Source of the DNA: Lamellibrachia satsuma
Taxonomy: Eukaryota; Annelida; Polychaeta; Sabellida; Siboglinidae
Reading direction: 5' to 3'
Assembly (NCBI GenBank): GCA_033239005.1
Contig: BSQZ01000022.1
Coordinates: forward strand, 1,331,501 to 1,395,500
DNA: 64,000 nt
This document shows positions 12,298 through 24,360 of this stretch, one piece after another. The position numbers were made by a program, and so were the translations under genes. The notes beneath the pieces are model-generated. The model saw only the letters and a list, made by a program, of their open reading frames with translations. It made no database searches and was not told where the DNA came from. Within the stretch, counting starts at the first letter, position 1, and each line of letters opens with the position of its first letter.

Positions 12298-12660
12298 CAT
12301 CCACCTCACTCCCCCCATCTACCTCACCCCCATCTACTTCACCCCCATCTGCCTCACCCCATCTATCTCACCCCATCTATCTCACCCCATCTACCTCACC
12401 CCATCCATCTTACCCCCATCCACCTCATCCCCATCTACCTCACCCCCATCTACCTCACCTCCATCCATCTTACCCCATCCACCTCACCCCCATCTACCTC
12501 ACCCCCATCTACCTCACCCCATCCATCTTACCCCCATCTACCTCATCCCCATCCACCTCACCCCCATCTACCTCACCCCATCCATCTTACCCACATCCCC
12601 CTCACCCCCATCCACTTCACCCACATCCACCTGACCTCCAATCCACCTCACCCCCATCAG
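12298..12660. repeat. Pyrimidine-rich minisatellite, 15-16 bp
   Basis: Over twenty units of ccccatctacctcac with one-base length changes. The proline/serine-rich open frames here (178 and 124 codons) come from the repeat. The array runs directly into a CR1 fragment at 12661. Confidence 0.9.
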
Positions 12661-13021
12661 TGAAGAACCTTAGTTATGAAGAACGACTGAAAGAATGGTT
12701 TAACAACCCAAGAGACAAGGCGATTAAGAGGAGATCAAATGTAAGTCTTTAAGATATTGAATGGATATGAAAATATTTATAGAAATATTTTTTTCTCACT
12801 CAAGAAAGATAATAGAACAAGAGGACATGAGGCAAAATTAGTAAAGGATCAGTGTAGATTGGATATCAGGAAGTACTCGTTCTCACAGGGGACAATCAAT
12901 GAATGGAACAAATTATCTGTAACTGCTAGTAGGCGTGAATACGTTTAAAAACAAGGTTGACACATATCTCAGGAGGGCGGATTACACATAGATTAAAAAT
13001 GTTGGAATCTCCATAAGCCAA
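12661..13021 (+). mobile_element. CR1-like LINE copy 3 (3' fragment, subfamily A)
   Basis: Encodes NLSYEERLKEW, then after a frameshift NGYENIYRNIFFSLK, RTRGHEAKLVKDQCRLDIRKY and TINEWNKL. These match copy 1 (subfamily A), not the adjacent subfamily B element. Its 3' UTR stops at ccataagccaatg, where the 5' end of CR1 copy 4 begins, so the younger copy probably inserted here. Confidence 0.85.
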
Positions 13022-13652
13022 TGATAACAGTCTGCCACCAAGTGACAAGACTGCAGGACAGAATGTGATAGAGGGGATCCATCGAAAGAGCTATTCCGAG
13101 CCAGTGATAGAGGGGGTGAGAAAGAGAGCGAGGGTGGTTGTGGGGGACTCAATAGTCAGGAAGACCAACAGAGTCTTAAACAAGGGAGAGGACGTGGTAG
13201 TTTGCTTGCCTGGGGCCAAAACAGAGGCAATAACTGAGAGAGTAGAAAACATTGTGGGTTCAGACAAGGGTGGATCTGTTTTAGTACACATCGGGACAAA
13301 TAACATAGAGAGCGAGGGTACAACTACCATAGTTAGGAAATACAGGAATTTGGTCAGAACACTAAAGCAGACGCGGGTTGAGCAGGTAATACTGTCAGGG
13401 ATTTTACCAGTAATAGGAAGGAGGGGTCACAGATATCGAAATTGCCGGGGGATGGCAATTAACATGCTAGTTGAGAAGCTATGTAGGGAAGAGGAAGTAG
13501 GTTTTGTGGATTTGTGGGGAAGTTTTGTTGGAAAGGCGGATATGTACATGAAGGACGGGCTTCACCTAAGTGGAAAGGGAGCAGCGGTATTTGCGGATGG
13601 ACACAGCAACAGTAGACAGTGGCATGAGCAGCATATCAAATATTTTTGGTAG
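13022..13652 (+). CDS. CR1 ORF1: SGNH/GDSL esterase-like domain
   Basis: The open frame of at least 195 codons has the SGNH hydrolase blocks in order: VVGDSIVRKT (block I, with the catalytic Ser codon at 13149), VHIGTNN (block III, GTN) and DGLHLSGKG (block V, Asp-x-x-His) near 13554. Esterase domains are known in ORF1 of some CR1 elements. There, ORF1 proteins are thought to act in RNP formation or membrane or lipid interaction; the exact role is unsettled. There is no ATG at the 5' edge: the frame opens before 13065 and may start upstream or use a lost start. The ORF is intact, but the element is not. Confidence 0.75.
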
Positions 13653-13769
13653 TAAACACTATTTCAACTAGAAGCGCAGTGGGGTTACTTAGAGATGCCT
13701 CAAGCAGGACAAGAGGCAACTAGTGCAGATAAACCAATAACAGAATGTCCGAAAAACATGTCTGAAGCA

Positions 13770-14484
13770 GGTTATAGATGCATGTGTTTAAATGCTAGGA
13801 GTATAGTAAATAAGAAAAACGAATTAAACATGGTAGAAGATATTGACCCTCACATAATGGTATAACCGAATCATGGGCCAACACAGACATTACAGGTGCT
13901 GAATTAGGATTGACAGGGTACGTAATGTTTAGGGGAGATCGAATAGGAAGAAGGGGAGGGGGGAGTTATTTTATATGTTAAAGAATCTATTCAGGCTTAT
14001 GAAATAAAATTAGAAAGCGAAGCAGACTACGATGAAGCTGTTTGGTGCAAAATTGTTTCAAGAAATAAAAAAAATAACTATTGGATTAGTTTACCAAAGT
14101 CCAAACATAAACGAAGAGGATAACACAAAAATACAAAATGCTATAAAGGAAGTTAGTAAAGGGGACTGTATCATAATAGGAGATTTTAACCATGGACACA
14201 TACAATGGAAATCTCTAGAGAGTACAGGGGGTGAGGACCAACAATTTCTATTTTTAATTCAGGAGAGCTTCCTTACTCAGCACGTGCTAGAACCAACCAG
14301 GGAAGAATATGTATTAGATATAGTTTTATCATCACAAAAAGAATTAGTGGACAGTGTAAAAATACATGAGCCATTGGGTAACAGTGACCACAATCAAATA
14401 CATTTTGACATCAATGTAAAATCAGAAAGTAAATATAAAAAACGTATAGGAGAAACTTCCACGAAGGTAACTATAAAGATATGA
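13770..14484 (+). pseudogene. CR1 AP-like endonuclease domain (broken)
   Basis: Reading across frameshifts near 13860 and 13960 gives an EEP-family endonuclease: LNARSIVNKKNEL near the start, GGGVILYVKESI in the middle, then IGLVYQSPN, IIIGDFNHGHIQW (the GDFN motif) and PLGNSDHNQIHF (the SDH motif) at the end. In LINEs this domain nicks the target DNA. The stop and frameshifts make it non-functional. The best open part is 14032-14484. Confidence 0.85.
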
Positions 14485-14509
14485 GAAAATACTTAGCAAA
14501 GCTAGATTG

Positions 14510-16200
14510 GAATAACATGCTGATGAATAAGACCGCAATTGAATGTTGGAATATTCTAAAATATGAAATTGAGAATATCATCGACAAATTTGTTCCCTTG
14601 AAAAACAAGGAAAACGGTCTAGAAAGAAACACTTGTCAAAGGAAGCTATTAGAAAAATAGTGTTTAAGCAAATTATGTGGAGGGTTTATAGGCGTACCAG
14701 AAAGGATGAAGACTATGCAAATTACAAAGAGGCACTTAACCTAGCTACAACTGAAATTAGAAAATCTAAAAGAATCTTTGAAAAAAAATTAGCAGGTAAT
14801 ATAAAAAATTACAGCAAGAGTTTCTATGCTTATGTAAGAAGTAAACAGAAAGTTCAAGAAAAGGTCGGACCACTGGAAAACAACAGGCGAAACATAATTT
14901 CAGACGGGTTTCAAATGGCAGAGGTCCTGAATTAGTATTTCAGCTCAGTTTTTACCACAGAAGATATCAGCTCACTTCCAGTTCCATTTACTAAATTTGA
15001 GGGCAATAAATCAGAACATTTAGGGCAGTTATTTGTAACTACTGAAATGATAGCAAGGAAAATTAAGAAGATGAAAGATAATAAATCACCTGGAGTTGAT
15101 GGGATACCACCAAAACTGCTTAAGGAAATTATTGAACAAATTTGTACACCACTTGCAAAATTGTTTAACTTGTCACTAGAAGAAGGAATAGTTCATTCAG
15201 AATGGAAAGAGCCAAACATTATGTCGCTATTTAAGAAGGGATTGAGGAACAAGCCAGAAAATTACAGACCAGTGAGTTTAACATCAGTTGTACGTAAATT
15301 ACTCTAAACATTAATTAGAGACCACATGGTGAAATTCCTTGTAAAACATAAATTAATAAATACATCTCAACATGGGTTCCTAAAAGCAAGGTCATATCTA
15401 ACTAATCTCTTATGTTTTTTTGAAGAAATTACAAAGTGGGTAGATGACAGGTCACCAGTGGATGTTGTCTACACCTGTACTTAGATTTTCAGAAAGCTTT
15501 CGATAAAGTGCCACAACAAAGATTGTTACTTAAACTAAAAGCCCATGGCATAGGTAATGATGTAATCAACTGGACAGAAGAGTGGCTTACACACAGAAGA
15601 CAGAGAGTAATAGTAGATGGTGAGATTTCAAACTGGAAATCTGTTTTGAGTGGGGTACCACAGGGATCAGTATTAGGCCCTATACTGTTTTTAGTATATA
15701 TAAATGATTTGGAAGATAATATATCTAGCAAAGTACTAAAATTTGCAGGTGACACAATAGTATTCAGAAAGGTTACTAATGATACAGATAAACAAAGTTT
15801 ACAGGATGATCTAGATAAATTAGTTAAATGGTCAGAAAAATGGCAAATGTTATTAAATTTTGGGAAGTGTAAATGTATACACATAGGACATGGAAACATG
15901 GACGAAGAATATAAAATGGGGGACGCTGTACTACGCAGAACCACACAAGAAAAGGACTTAGGAGTAACATTTAGTGCTGACATCAAAGCTTCAGAGCAAT
16001 GTGGGATTGCTGCTTCGAAAGGAAATCAAATTCTAGGGCTAATTAGGAGAACTATCATGTATAAGGAGAAACAGCTAATTGTACCCCTGTACAAAGCAAT
16101 AGTTAGACCACATTTGGAATATTGTATTCAAGCATGGAGGCCATATCATAAAAAGGACATAGACAAGCTAGAAATAATACAACGAAGAGCAACTAAAATT
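14510..16200 (+). pseudogene. CR1 reverse transcriptase domain (broken)
   Basis: Blocks visible in order: NKSPGVDGIPPKLLKE (15080-15130), ENYRPVSLTSVV (15260-15290), DFQKAFDKVP with a frame break before it (15485-15510), SGVPQGSVLGPILFLVYINDL (15650-15710), and FAGDT where active elements have FADDT (15740-15755). The loss of one catalytic Asp and several frame breaks mark it dead. After QRRATK (16190) the frame runs into the inverted copy. Two main open frames remain, 15047-15307 and 15508-16272. Confidence 0.9.
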
Positions 16201-16895
16201 ATTCATATTCACACTACTAGCATTAACACAATCATTTGGCAGTTTGTTCAATTCATTTATCACCCTCTGTGAGAAAGAGTACTTTCTCATGTCCAACCTA
16301 CGCTGCTCCTTAACTAATGCTGCTTTGTGTCCTCTGGTTCTACTGCTATCTTTAAGTTTGAAGAACATATTCCTATCAACATCCTCATAACCGTTCACTA
16401 TTTTAAACACTTCTATTTGGTCTCCTCTTAGTCTCTTGGTCTCTAGTGTTGTCAAGCCACATTGTAACTAAGGTCTCTCAATTCTGGAATCATTTTAGTT
16501 GCTCTTCGTTGTATTCTTTCTAGCTTGTCTATGTCCTTTTTACAATACAGCCTCCATGCTTGAATACAATATTCCAAATGTGGTCTAACTATTGCAATCC
16601 CACATTGCTCTGAAACTTTCATGTCAGCACTAAATGATGTTACTAAATCCTTTTCTTGTGTGGTTCTACCTAGTATAGTATTCTCCATTTTATATTCTTC
16701 GTCCATGTTTCCATGTCCATGTGTATACATTTGCACTTCCCAAAATAACATTTGCTATTTTTCTGACCATTTAACTAATTTATCTATACCATCCTGTAAA
16801 CTTTATTTATCTGTATCATTTGTAACCTGTCTAAATACTTTTGTGTCATCTGCAAATTTAAGTACTTTGCTAGATATGTCATCTTCTAAATCATT

Positions 16896-16928
<33 letters not shown>

Positions 16929-17460
16929 GTATAGGGCCTAATACTGATCCCTGTGGTACCCCACTCAAAACAGATTTCCAGTTTGAAATCTCACCATCTA
17001 CTATTACTCTCTGTCTTCTGTATGTAAGCCACTTTTCTATCCAGTTGATTACATCATTACCTATGCCATGGGCTTTTAGTTTAAGTAACAATCTTTGGTG
17101 TGGCACTTTATGAAAAGCTTTCTGAAAATCTAAGTAGACAACATCCACTGGTCACCCATCATCTAGCCAATTTGTAATTTCTTCAAAAAAACGAGAGATT
17201 GGTTAGACATGACCTTGCTTTTAGGAACCCATGTTGAGATGTATTTATTAAATTAAATTTTACAAGGAATTCCACCATGTGGTCTCTAATTAATGTTTCG
17301 AGTAATTTACATACAACTGATGTTAAAGTCACTGGTCTGTAATTTTTTGGCTTGTTCCTCGATCCCTTCTTAAATAGCGGCGTAATGTTTGCTTCTTTCC
17401 ATTCTGAAGGAACTATTCCTTCTTCTAGTGACAATTTTGCAAGTGGTGTACTAATTTGCA
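16201..17460 (-). mobile_element. CR1-like LINE copy 5 (inverted, both ends truncated)
   Basis: On the minus strand from 17460 the RT reads STPLAKLSLEEGIVPSEWKE, NYRPVTLTSVVCKLLE, VYLDFQKAFHKVPHQRLLLK and SGVPQGSVLGPILFLIYI, then the C-terminal RTRGHKAALVKEQRRLDMRKY. The 3' UTR is absent. An (AT)n expansion sits at 16897-16920 inside the INDL region. Small deletions are visible near 16466 and at 16596-16600 relative to copy 6. It joins copy 4 head-to-head at about 16200. Confidence 0.9.
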
Positions 17461-18328
17461 CATGCCCACAACAACTGCAAGGGTTAGGTTAGTTCAATCT
17501 GGTTTTGTGCAGAGTGGACAAGGGAAACTTAGCTAAACAGCGTCCTTGTGTTTTGCTTGTTGTTGAGGATATTTATAATTATGCGCATCAGATGAACAAT
17601 CCGCCGTTATCACCCACATGTGCGTATCGAATTCAAACTGAACATGTATGTGTCCTAATCCATGAGACATCTCCTTATGCTGTGCCAATCTCCCATGGCA
17701 AGTGTTTGGTTCAGCAGCAATTGATACAGGAAGTGGCTTGTGACAGAGATGCCAGGAAGCTCGTATCAAGGTTCTCGGTTGAAGTCCATTGTCTGTGTCG
17801 GTTTCTCGTAATTCTACACTTTTGCGGGGATAGACGGAACAAATTGGTGTGCTTATTTTTGTCCTGAAGGCTGCATTCTTGTGCAGTCCCAGCCACCAGG
17901 TTTCCATGACACAGTTCACAGTATTTCTTCCACTGAATTGATTGGACAGATGCATCAGTAATAGTTGGTACCTGAATAGCATGTTTTTTGATCACTAGAT
18001 AAACGCAATGTATTGCTGGATCGGAAGTACGACACTTAATTTTGTACTTTAGGGAGTCGAAACAAGGATGTATTCACAACAACAGGAAGGTAAATAGTTA
18101 AATAATTACTGTTACAGCAAATAATACATCGTACCAACAATAACACTTATTGATATTAAACAGAAATCACAAAGCTAGCATTAGAATGCAAAAATTAGCT
18201 GATCTGATGTTTGAATAACTTAGAACAAGATTGAGCATGCGTTGACATAGATACGCGATTGTTTCAGCGAATGGCAAAAGATTCATGCGAACTACACGTT
18301 GTACATCGGTCAACAATCTCACATGATT
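17461..18328. other. Unrecognised interval with overlapping open frames
   Basis: Three overlapping open frames (plus 17505-17867, 120 codons; minus 17533-17982, 149 codons; minus 17711-17995, 94 codons) lie between two CR1 copies. The minus frames are moderately Cys/His-rich (for example KYCELCHGNL), but I recognise no family, and the reading frames break. It could be an eroded transposon ORF or chance. No function is proposed. Confidence 0.35.
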
Positions 18329-19520
18329 TCAAGATTTAACAAGATTTAACAAGATTGCCATCCCAAACAACAAGTTCCAGATGGCAAGTGGACAAGGAAG
18401 CCATTGGCTTATCAAGAGTCCAACAATTTTCTCATCTATGTGTAGCCCGCCCTTATCAAATATCTGTCAATTCTATTTTTTAACATATTCACACTACTAG
18501 CATTAACACAATCATTTGGCAGTTTGTTCAATTCATTTATCACCCTCTGTGAGAAAGAGTACTTTCTCATGTCCAACCTACGCTGCTCCTTAACTAATGC
18601 TGCTTTGTGTCCTCTGGTTCTACTTCCTTCTTTAAATTTGAAGAACATATTCCTATCAACATCCTCATAACCATTCACTATTATAAACACTTCTATTTGG
18701 TCTCCTCTTATTCTCCTGGTATCTAGTGTTGTCAAACCACATTGTAATAAGCGACTTTCGTAACTAAGGTCTCTCAATTCTGGAATCAGTTTAGTTGCTC
18801 TTCGTTGTATTCTTTCTAGCTTTTCTATGTTCTTTTTTACGATATGGCCTCCATGCTTGAATACAATATTCCAAATGTGGTCTAACTATTGCTTTGTACA
18901 GGGATACAATTAGCTGTTTCTCCTTATACATAATAGTTCTCCTAATTAGCCCTAGAATTTGATTTCTTTTCGAAGCAGCAGTCCCACATTGCTCTGAACC
19001 TTTCATGTCAGCACTAAATGTTACTCCTAAGTCCTTTTCTTGTGTGGTTCTGCGTAGTACAGCGTCCCCCATTTTATATTCTTCGTCCATGTTTTCATGT
19101 CCTATGTGTATGCATTTACACTTCCCAAAATTTAATAACATTTGCCATTTTTCTGACCATTTAACTAATTTATCTAGATCATCCTGTAAACTTTGTTTAT
19201 CTGTATCATTAGTAACCTTTCTGAATACTTTTGTGTCATCTGCAAATTTGAGTACTTTGCTAGATATTTCATCTTCCAAATCATTTATATATATATTAAA
19301 AACAGTATAGGGCCTAATACTGATCCCTGTGGTACCCCACACAAAACAGATTTCCAGTTTGAAATCTCACCATCTACTATTACTCTCTGTTTTCTGTGTG
19401 TAAGCCACTTTTCTATCCAGTTGATTACATCATTACCTATGCCATGAGCTTTTAGTTTAAGTAACAATCTTTGATGTGGCATTTTATCGAAAGCTTTCTG
19501 AAAATCTAAGTAGACAACAT
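18329..19520 (-). mobile_element. CR1-like LINE copy 6 (subfamily B, intact 3' tail)
   Basis: Minus-strand copy ending at 18329 with two copies of the 10-bp tail word (read on plus as aagatttaac). Upstream on the minus strand are the 3' UTR, the C-terminal block ending NRIDRYLIRAGY, QRRATK-like sequence, FADDTKVFRKV with the catalytic pair intact, and DGEISNWKSVLCGVPQGSVLG. It is 5'-truncated at 19520, within the word for VYLDFQKAF. Frame breaks near 18790 and 19290. Confidence 0.9.
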
Positions 19521-19961
19521 CCTTTGCTGACCCTTTACATTGGTGTTATATTATACACCAGAAGTGCCACTGGTACTCTATTGCCAAATAACTGACATGT
19601 TACTACAGAACCAATGAACCAACCAGACTGCGAATCTGTTAACGTCAGCAGAAGACATGGTCATCACCACGATAATGCACTTCAGGACTTCCTGGCAGGA
19701 TGTGGTGCTTCAATCCCAGTCTAGATCACCAGTTTTTTCAGTCTTGCTTGATATGACAATTACATTTTGAGCGAGGCAGTATGTGCAATATTGCATCCTG
19801 TGCGATTTCTATGCTGGTGCACAATTTAATTAACAAATAAAAACATTTTCTCAGCACACGAGCAGGAAATGCGCCAAATGTGGTTTCTGCCACTAGATTG
19901 AAGGGATTATAATTATTTTATAAGGTTGGGTTGGGCGGCTGTGTACTGCTTCAAAGACCTG
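19521..19961. other. Non-coding, nothing recognised
   Basis: No gene or repeat identified between the CR1 5' break and the short tandem repeat. Confidence 0.4.
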
Positions 19962-20052
19962 ATTTGAGCTGGCATGATGGTTCATTTGAGCTGGCATGAT
20001 GGCTCATTTGAGCTGGCATTATGGCTCATTTGAGCTGGCATGATGTCTCATT
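19962..20052. repeat. 22-bp short tandem repeat
   Basis: Four units of 22 bp containing catttgagctggcatgatgg. Confidence 0.9.
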
Positions 20053-20290
20053 TGGTTTGGTGCTTGTCTCATAAGCAGAGGTACTGGGTACAGACCGGTT
20101 GATGGGCCACCCGGTCGTTTCATGAAAATTGGGAGTAACTGGCTGAGTTGTGTAGCACTACCCATGTGGGTCAGATAAGACACTAACACCTGTTGGTCCC
20201 TTCTACCTGGTGTCTATGTCTGGTGGAGTAAAAGATCCCACACAGGGGTAAATGTGTAACCTGCCATGGACTCACAGAGATGGTGGTGTC
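20053..20290 (+). mobile_element. tRNA-derived SINE, same body as the 3.7-kb copy
   Basis: A tRNA-like head (ttggtgcttgtctcataagc, gggtacagacc as B-box) is followed after a variable part by ctgttggtcccttctacctg and agatcccacacaggggtaaa, shared with the SINE at 3723-4111. The 29-bp minus-strand open frames here are not genes. No target duplication was identified. Confidence 0.65.
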
Positions 20291-21300
20291 CATCTGTAAA
20301 ATGACATAAAACATCCCTGCAGTAACCATGGACATAGGGCTGTTTTGAGTATTGAGATTTAAGACAACAATACTGTTCTTTTACAGCTGAGACTGGCAGA
20401 AGAAAAACATGCTTGTCAACACAATTAAATTTTACCATGAGCACTCTTATCTGTGGTAATACTAATGGACATGATAACTGCAAGGGCTTATGACTCTACC
20501 CAGTCAAGTTTTAGTAGGGCAATGACATGGCAATGACCCCACTGTCATCTATTTCATGCCCTAAAACTCATGTACAACTGCCACAATAATCAGTCTATTA
20601 ATGGCAGGTGTCAATCAGTTATTTAATTGTTGGTTATTTATTTACATTGTGAGAATAAGATAATCATACCATAAGTGACAAGTGTCAGTCATTTATATAA
20701 TTGTTAGTTATGACTGCACATTTGTTGAAATATTTAGCTGTGGTATCAGCTGTTTTTTTATCAAAAAATTACAGTACATTAAAACATGATTTAGTGTGTT
20801 TTTGTGAAGTTGACAGGTGCTAAATATGTCACCTACTCAGTAGAAGATACATATATAACAGCGCTTTAACAGAATCATACAAGGGTCCAGTAAATCTGTT
20901 CAGGTTGACAGATTATCTACACCAGATCAAGGAATACTAAATAATTGATGAGAAAACACAATGGATCCACTAAACACAATCGATCCACTAAGCACAACAG
21001 ATTGCTTTTGAATGGTTCACTGCATGCATTTGTATATTGATTTTTCAGGGCCTTGGAACTGCAACGGCAGGCGGTATGTGAATAAAATGAATAATGGGTT
21101 TTCTTGGTCAATTGTGGGATGATGTTGTACTACAATAGGTTTATAATTTATGATCTTTCGTCTGGTCATTCATATATGATCAGTGCTGTCCAGCAGGGAA
21201 TAATTGATCCAGTGCTGTCTGGTCAAGCCATTAGGCAAAGTAAAAAAATCCTGGTTTCTCAACAGAACCTTTTCTAAGAGTAAATGAGGGATGAGGGTTT
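20291..21300. other. Non-coding, nothing recognised
   Basis: AT-rich. No coding domain, RNA gene or clear repeat, apart from the phrase near 20,860 shared with the hairpin at 10185. Confidence 0.4.
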
Positions 21301-24080
21301 TTTGTATATTGATGGAGGTGTTAGTATACTGATGTAGGTGTTAGTATACTGATGGAGGTGTTAGTGTACTGATGGAGGTGTTAGTATACTGATGAAGGTG
21401 TTAGTATACTGGTGGAGGTGTTAGTATACTGATGGAGGTGTTAGTATACTGATGTAGGTGTTAGTATACTGGTGGAGGTGTTAGTATACTGATGGAGGTG
21501 TTAGTATACTGATGGAGGTGTTAGTATACTGATGGAGTTGTTAGTATACTGGTGGAGGTGTTAGTATACTGATGGAGTTGTGAGTATACTGATGGAGGTG
21601 TTAGTATACTGATGGAGGTGTTAGTATACTGATGGAGTTGTTAGTATACTGATGGAGGTGTTAGTATACTGATGGAGTTGTTAGTATACTGGTGGAGGTG
21701 TTAGTATACTGATGGAGTTGTGAGTATACTGATGGAGGTGTTAGTATACTGATGGAGGTGTTAGTATACTGATGGAGGTGTTAGTATACTGATGGAGGTG
21801 TTAGTATACTGATGGAGGTGTTAGTATACTGATGGAGTTGTTAGTATACTGATGTAGGTGTTAGTATACTGATGGAGTTGTTAGTATACTGATGGAGTTG
21901 TTAGTATACTGATGGAGGTGTTAGTATACTGATGTAGGTGTTAGTATACTGATGGAGTTGTTAGTATACTGATGGAGTTGTTAGTATACTGATGGAGTTG
22001 TTAGTATACTGATGGAGGTGTTAGTATACTGATGGAGGTGTTAGTATACTGATGGAGGTGTTAGTATACTGATGGAGTTGTTAGTATTCTGATGGAGTTG
22101 TTAGTATACTGATGTAGGTGTTAGTATACTGATGGAGTTGTTAGTATACTGATGGAGTTGTTAGTATACTGATGTAGGTGTTAGTATACTGATGTAGGTG
22201 TTAGTATACTGATGGAGTTGTTAGTATACTGATGGAGTTGTTAGTATACTGATGTAGGTGTTAGTATACTGATGGAGTTGTTAGTATACTGATGGAGTTG
22301 TTAGTATACTGATGTAGGTGTTAGTATACTGATGTAGGTGTTAGTATACTGATGGAGTTGTTAGTATACTGATGGAGGTGTTAGTATACTGATGGAGGTG
22401 TTAGTATACTGATGTAGGTGTTAGTATACTGATGGAGTTGTTAGTATACTGATGGAGTTGTTAGTATACTGATGGAGTTGTTAGTATACTGATGGAGTTG
22501 TTAGTATACTGATGGAGTTGTTAGTATACTGATGGAGGTGTTAGTATACTGATGGAGTTGTTAGTATACTGATGTAGGTGTTAGTATACTGATGGAGTTG
22601 TTAGTATACTGATGGAGTTGTTAGTATACTGATGGAGGTGTTAGTATACTGATGTAGGTGTTAGTATACTGATGGAGTTGTTAGTATACTGATGGAGTTG
22701 TTAGTATACTGATGGAGTTGTTAGTATACTGATGGAGGTGTTAGTATACTGATGGAGGTGTTAGTATACTGATGGAGGTGTTAGTATACTGATGGAGTTG
22801 TTAGTATTCTGATGGAGTTGTTAGTATACTGATGTAGGTGTTAGTATACTGATGGAGTTGTTAGTATACTGATGGAGTTGTTAGTATACTGATGGAGTTG
22901 TTAGTATACTGATGTAGGTGTTAGTATACTGATGTAGGTGTTAGTATACTGATGGAGTTGTTAGTATACTGATGGAGTTGTTAGTATACTGATGTAGGTG
23001 TTAGTATACTGATGGAGTTGTTAGTATACTGATGGAGTTGTTAGTATTCTGATGTAGGTGTTAGTGTACTGATGTAGGTGTTAGTGTACTGATGGAGTTG
23101 TTAGTATACTGATGGAGTTGTTAGTATACTGATGGAGGTGTTAGTATACTGATGTAGGTGTTAGTATACTGATGGAGTTGTTAGTATACTGATGGAGTTG
23201 TTAGTATACTGATGGAGTTGTTAGTATACTGATGTAGGTGTTAGTATACTGATGGAGTTGTTAGTATACTGATGGAGTTGTTAGTATACTGATGGAGTTG
23301 TTAGTATACTGATGGAGTTGTTAGTGTACTGATGGAGTTGTTAGTGTACTGATGGAGGTGTTAGTATACTGATGGAGGTGTTAGTGTACTGATGTAGGTG
23401 TTAGTGTACTGATGGAGTTGTTAGTGTACTGATGGAGTTGTTAGTGTACTGATGGAGTTGTTAGTGTACTGATGGAGGTGTTAGTGTACTGATGGAGGTG
23501 TTAGTGTACTGATGGAGTTGTTAGTGTACTGATGGAGTTGTTAGTGTACTGATGGAGTTGTTAGTATACTGATGGAGTTGTTAGTGTACTGATGGAGTTG
23601 TTAGTATACTGATGGAGTTGTTAGTATACTGATGGAGTTGTTAGTGTACTGATGGAGTTGTTAGTGTACTGATGGAGTTGTTAGTGTACTGATGGAGTTG
23701 TTAGTATACTGATGGAGGTGTTAGTATACTGATGGAGTTGTTAGTATACTGATGGAGTTGTTAGTATACTGATGGAGTTGTTAGTGTACTGATGGAGTTG
23801 TTAGTATACTGATGGAGGTGTTAGTATACTGATGGAGTTGTTAGTATACTGATGGAGTTGTTAGTGTACTGATGGAGGTGTTAGTATACTGATGGAGTTG
23901 TTAGTATACTGATGGAGTTGTTAGTATACTGATGGAGTTGTTAGTATACTGATGTAGGTGTTAGTATACTGATGGAGTTGTTAGTATACTGATGGAGTTG
24001 TTAGTATACTGATGGAGTTGTTAGTATACTGATGGAGGTGTTAGTATACTGATGGAGTTGTTAGTATACTGATGGAGGTG
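21301..24080. repeat. 20-bp minisatellite, 139 units
   Basis: The unit is ttagtatactgatggagttg. The array stays in exact 20-bp register from first to last unit, so I see no insertion or deletion over 2,780 bp. Units differ only by substitutions: gatggaggtg, gatggagttg, gatgtaggtg, ggtggaggtg, and a/g or a/t changes in the first half. Blocks of variants recur: 21841-22160 matches 22561-22880 at a spacing of 720 bp, so larger units were also duplicated. Stops occur in every frame. Confidence 0.98.
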
Positions 24081-24360
24081 TTCGCAGCTATAAAAGGGAC
24101 TATTCTCAATCATCAACAGAAGTGTACCAAGTGTACCAAGTGTGTTTCTTTCTTACACTTCTCCACACAAATGTGTAAAAAAATGATTCAGATCTAACTT
24201 ATCACTTGTTGCTTAGAAAAAATGTATTTAGAAGACAATAGAAAATCATATACCAAAAATTGTGGCACCAGTTTTCAGATGCCCGCGCTGATGAGAAACT
24301 AGGAATTGAGATAACTTAGGCCCTACTTTTTATGGGTCACATATTACAGGCGGTATTTAA
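24081..24360. other. Spacer between minisatellite and piggyBac-type element
   Basis: Ends in the TTAA target site at 24357-24360. Contains tandem copies of aagtgtacc near 24120. Nothing else recognised. Confidence 0.4.

Larger units (their letters stand above)
13022..16200 (+). mobile_element. CR1-like LINE copy 4, most complete copy (subfamily B)
   Basis: The longest LINE in the window: an esterase-type ORF1 (to 13652), an AP-type endonuclease (about 13770-14484) and a reverse transcriptase (about 14510-16200), all on the plus strand in the CR1 order. The 3' end is missing: the sequence stops after the RRATK motif and is joined directly to an inverted copy at 16201. Several frameshifts and a changed RT active site show it is dead. 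Subfamily B copies at 18.3, 27.9 and 51.6 kb supply the missing 3' UTR and tail; a composite element would be about 3.6 kb. Confidence 0.9.

Noticed and set aside
15489..15986. 165-codon minus-strand frame, and similar antisense frames over other CR1 copies
   Set aside because: Antisense to the reverse-transcriptase domain; the same shadow appears at each CR1 copy.
21301..24080. CRISPR-like array
   Set aside because: Units are contiguous with no unique spacers, and the context is eukaryotic; it is a minisatellite.
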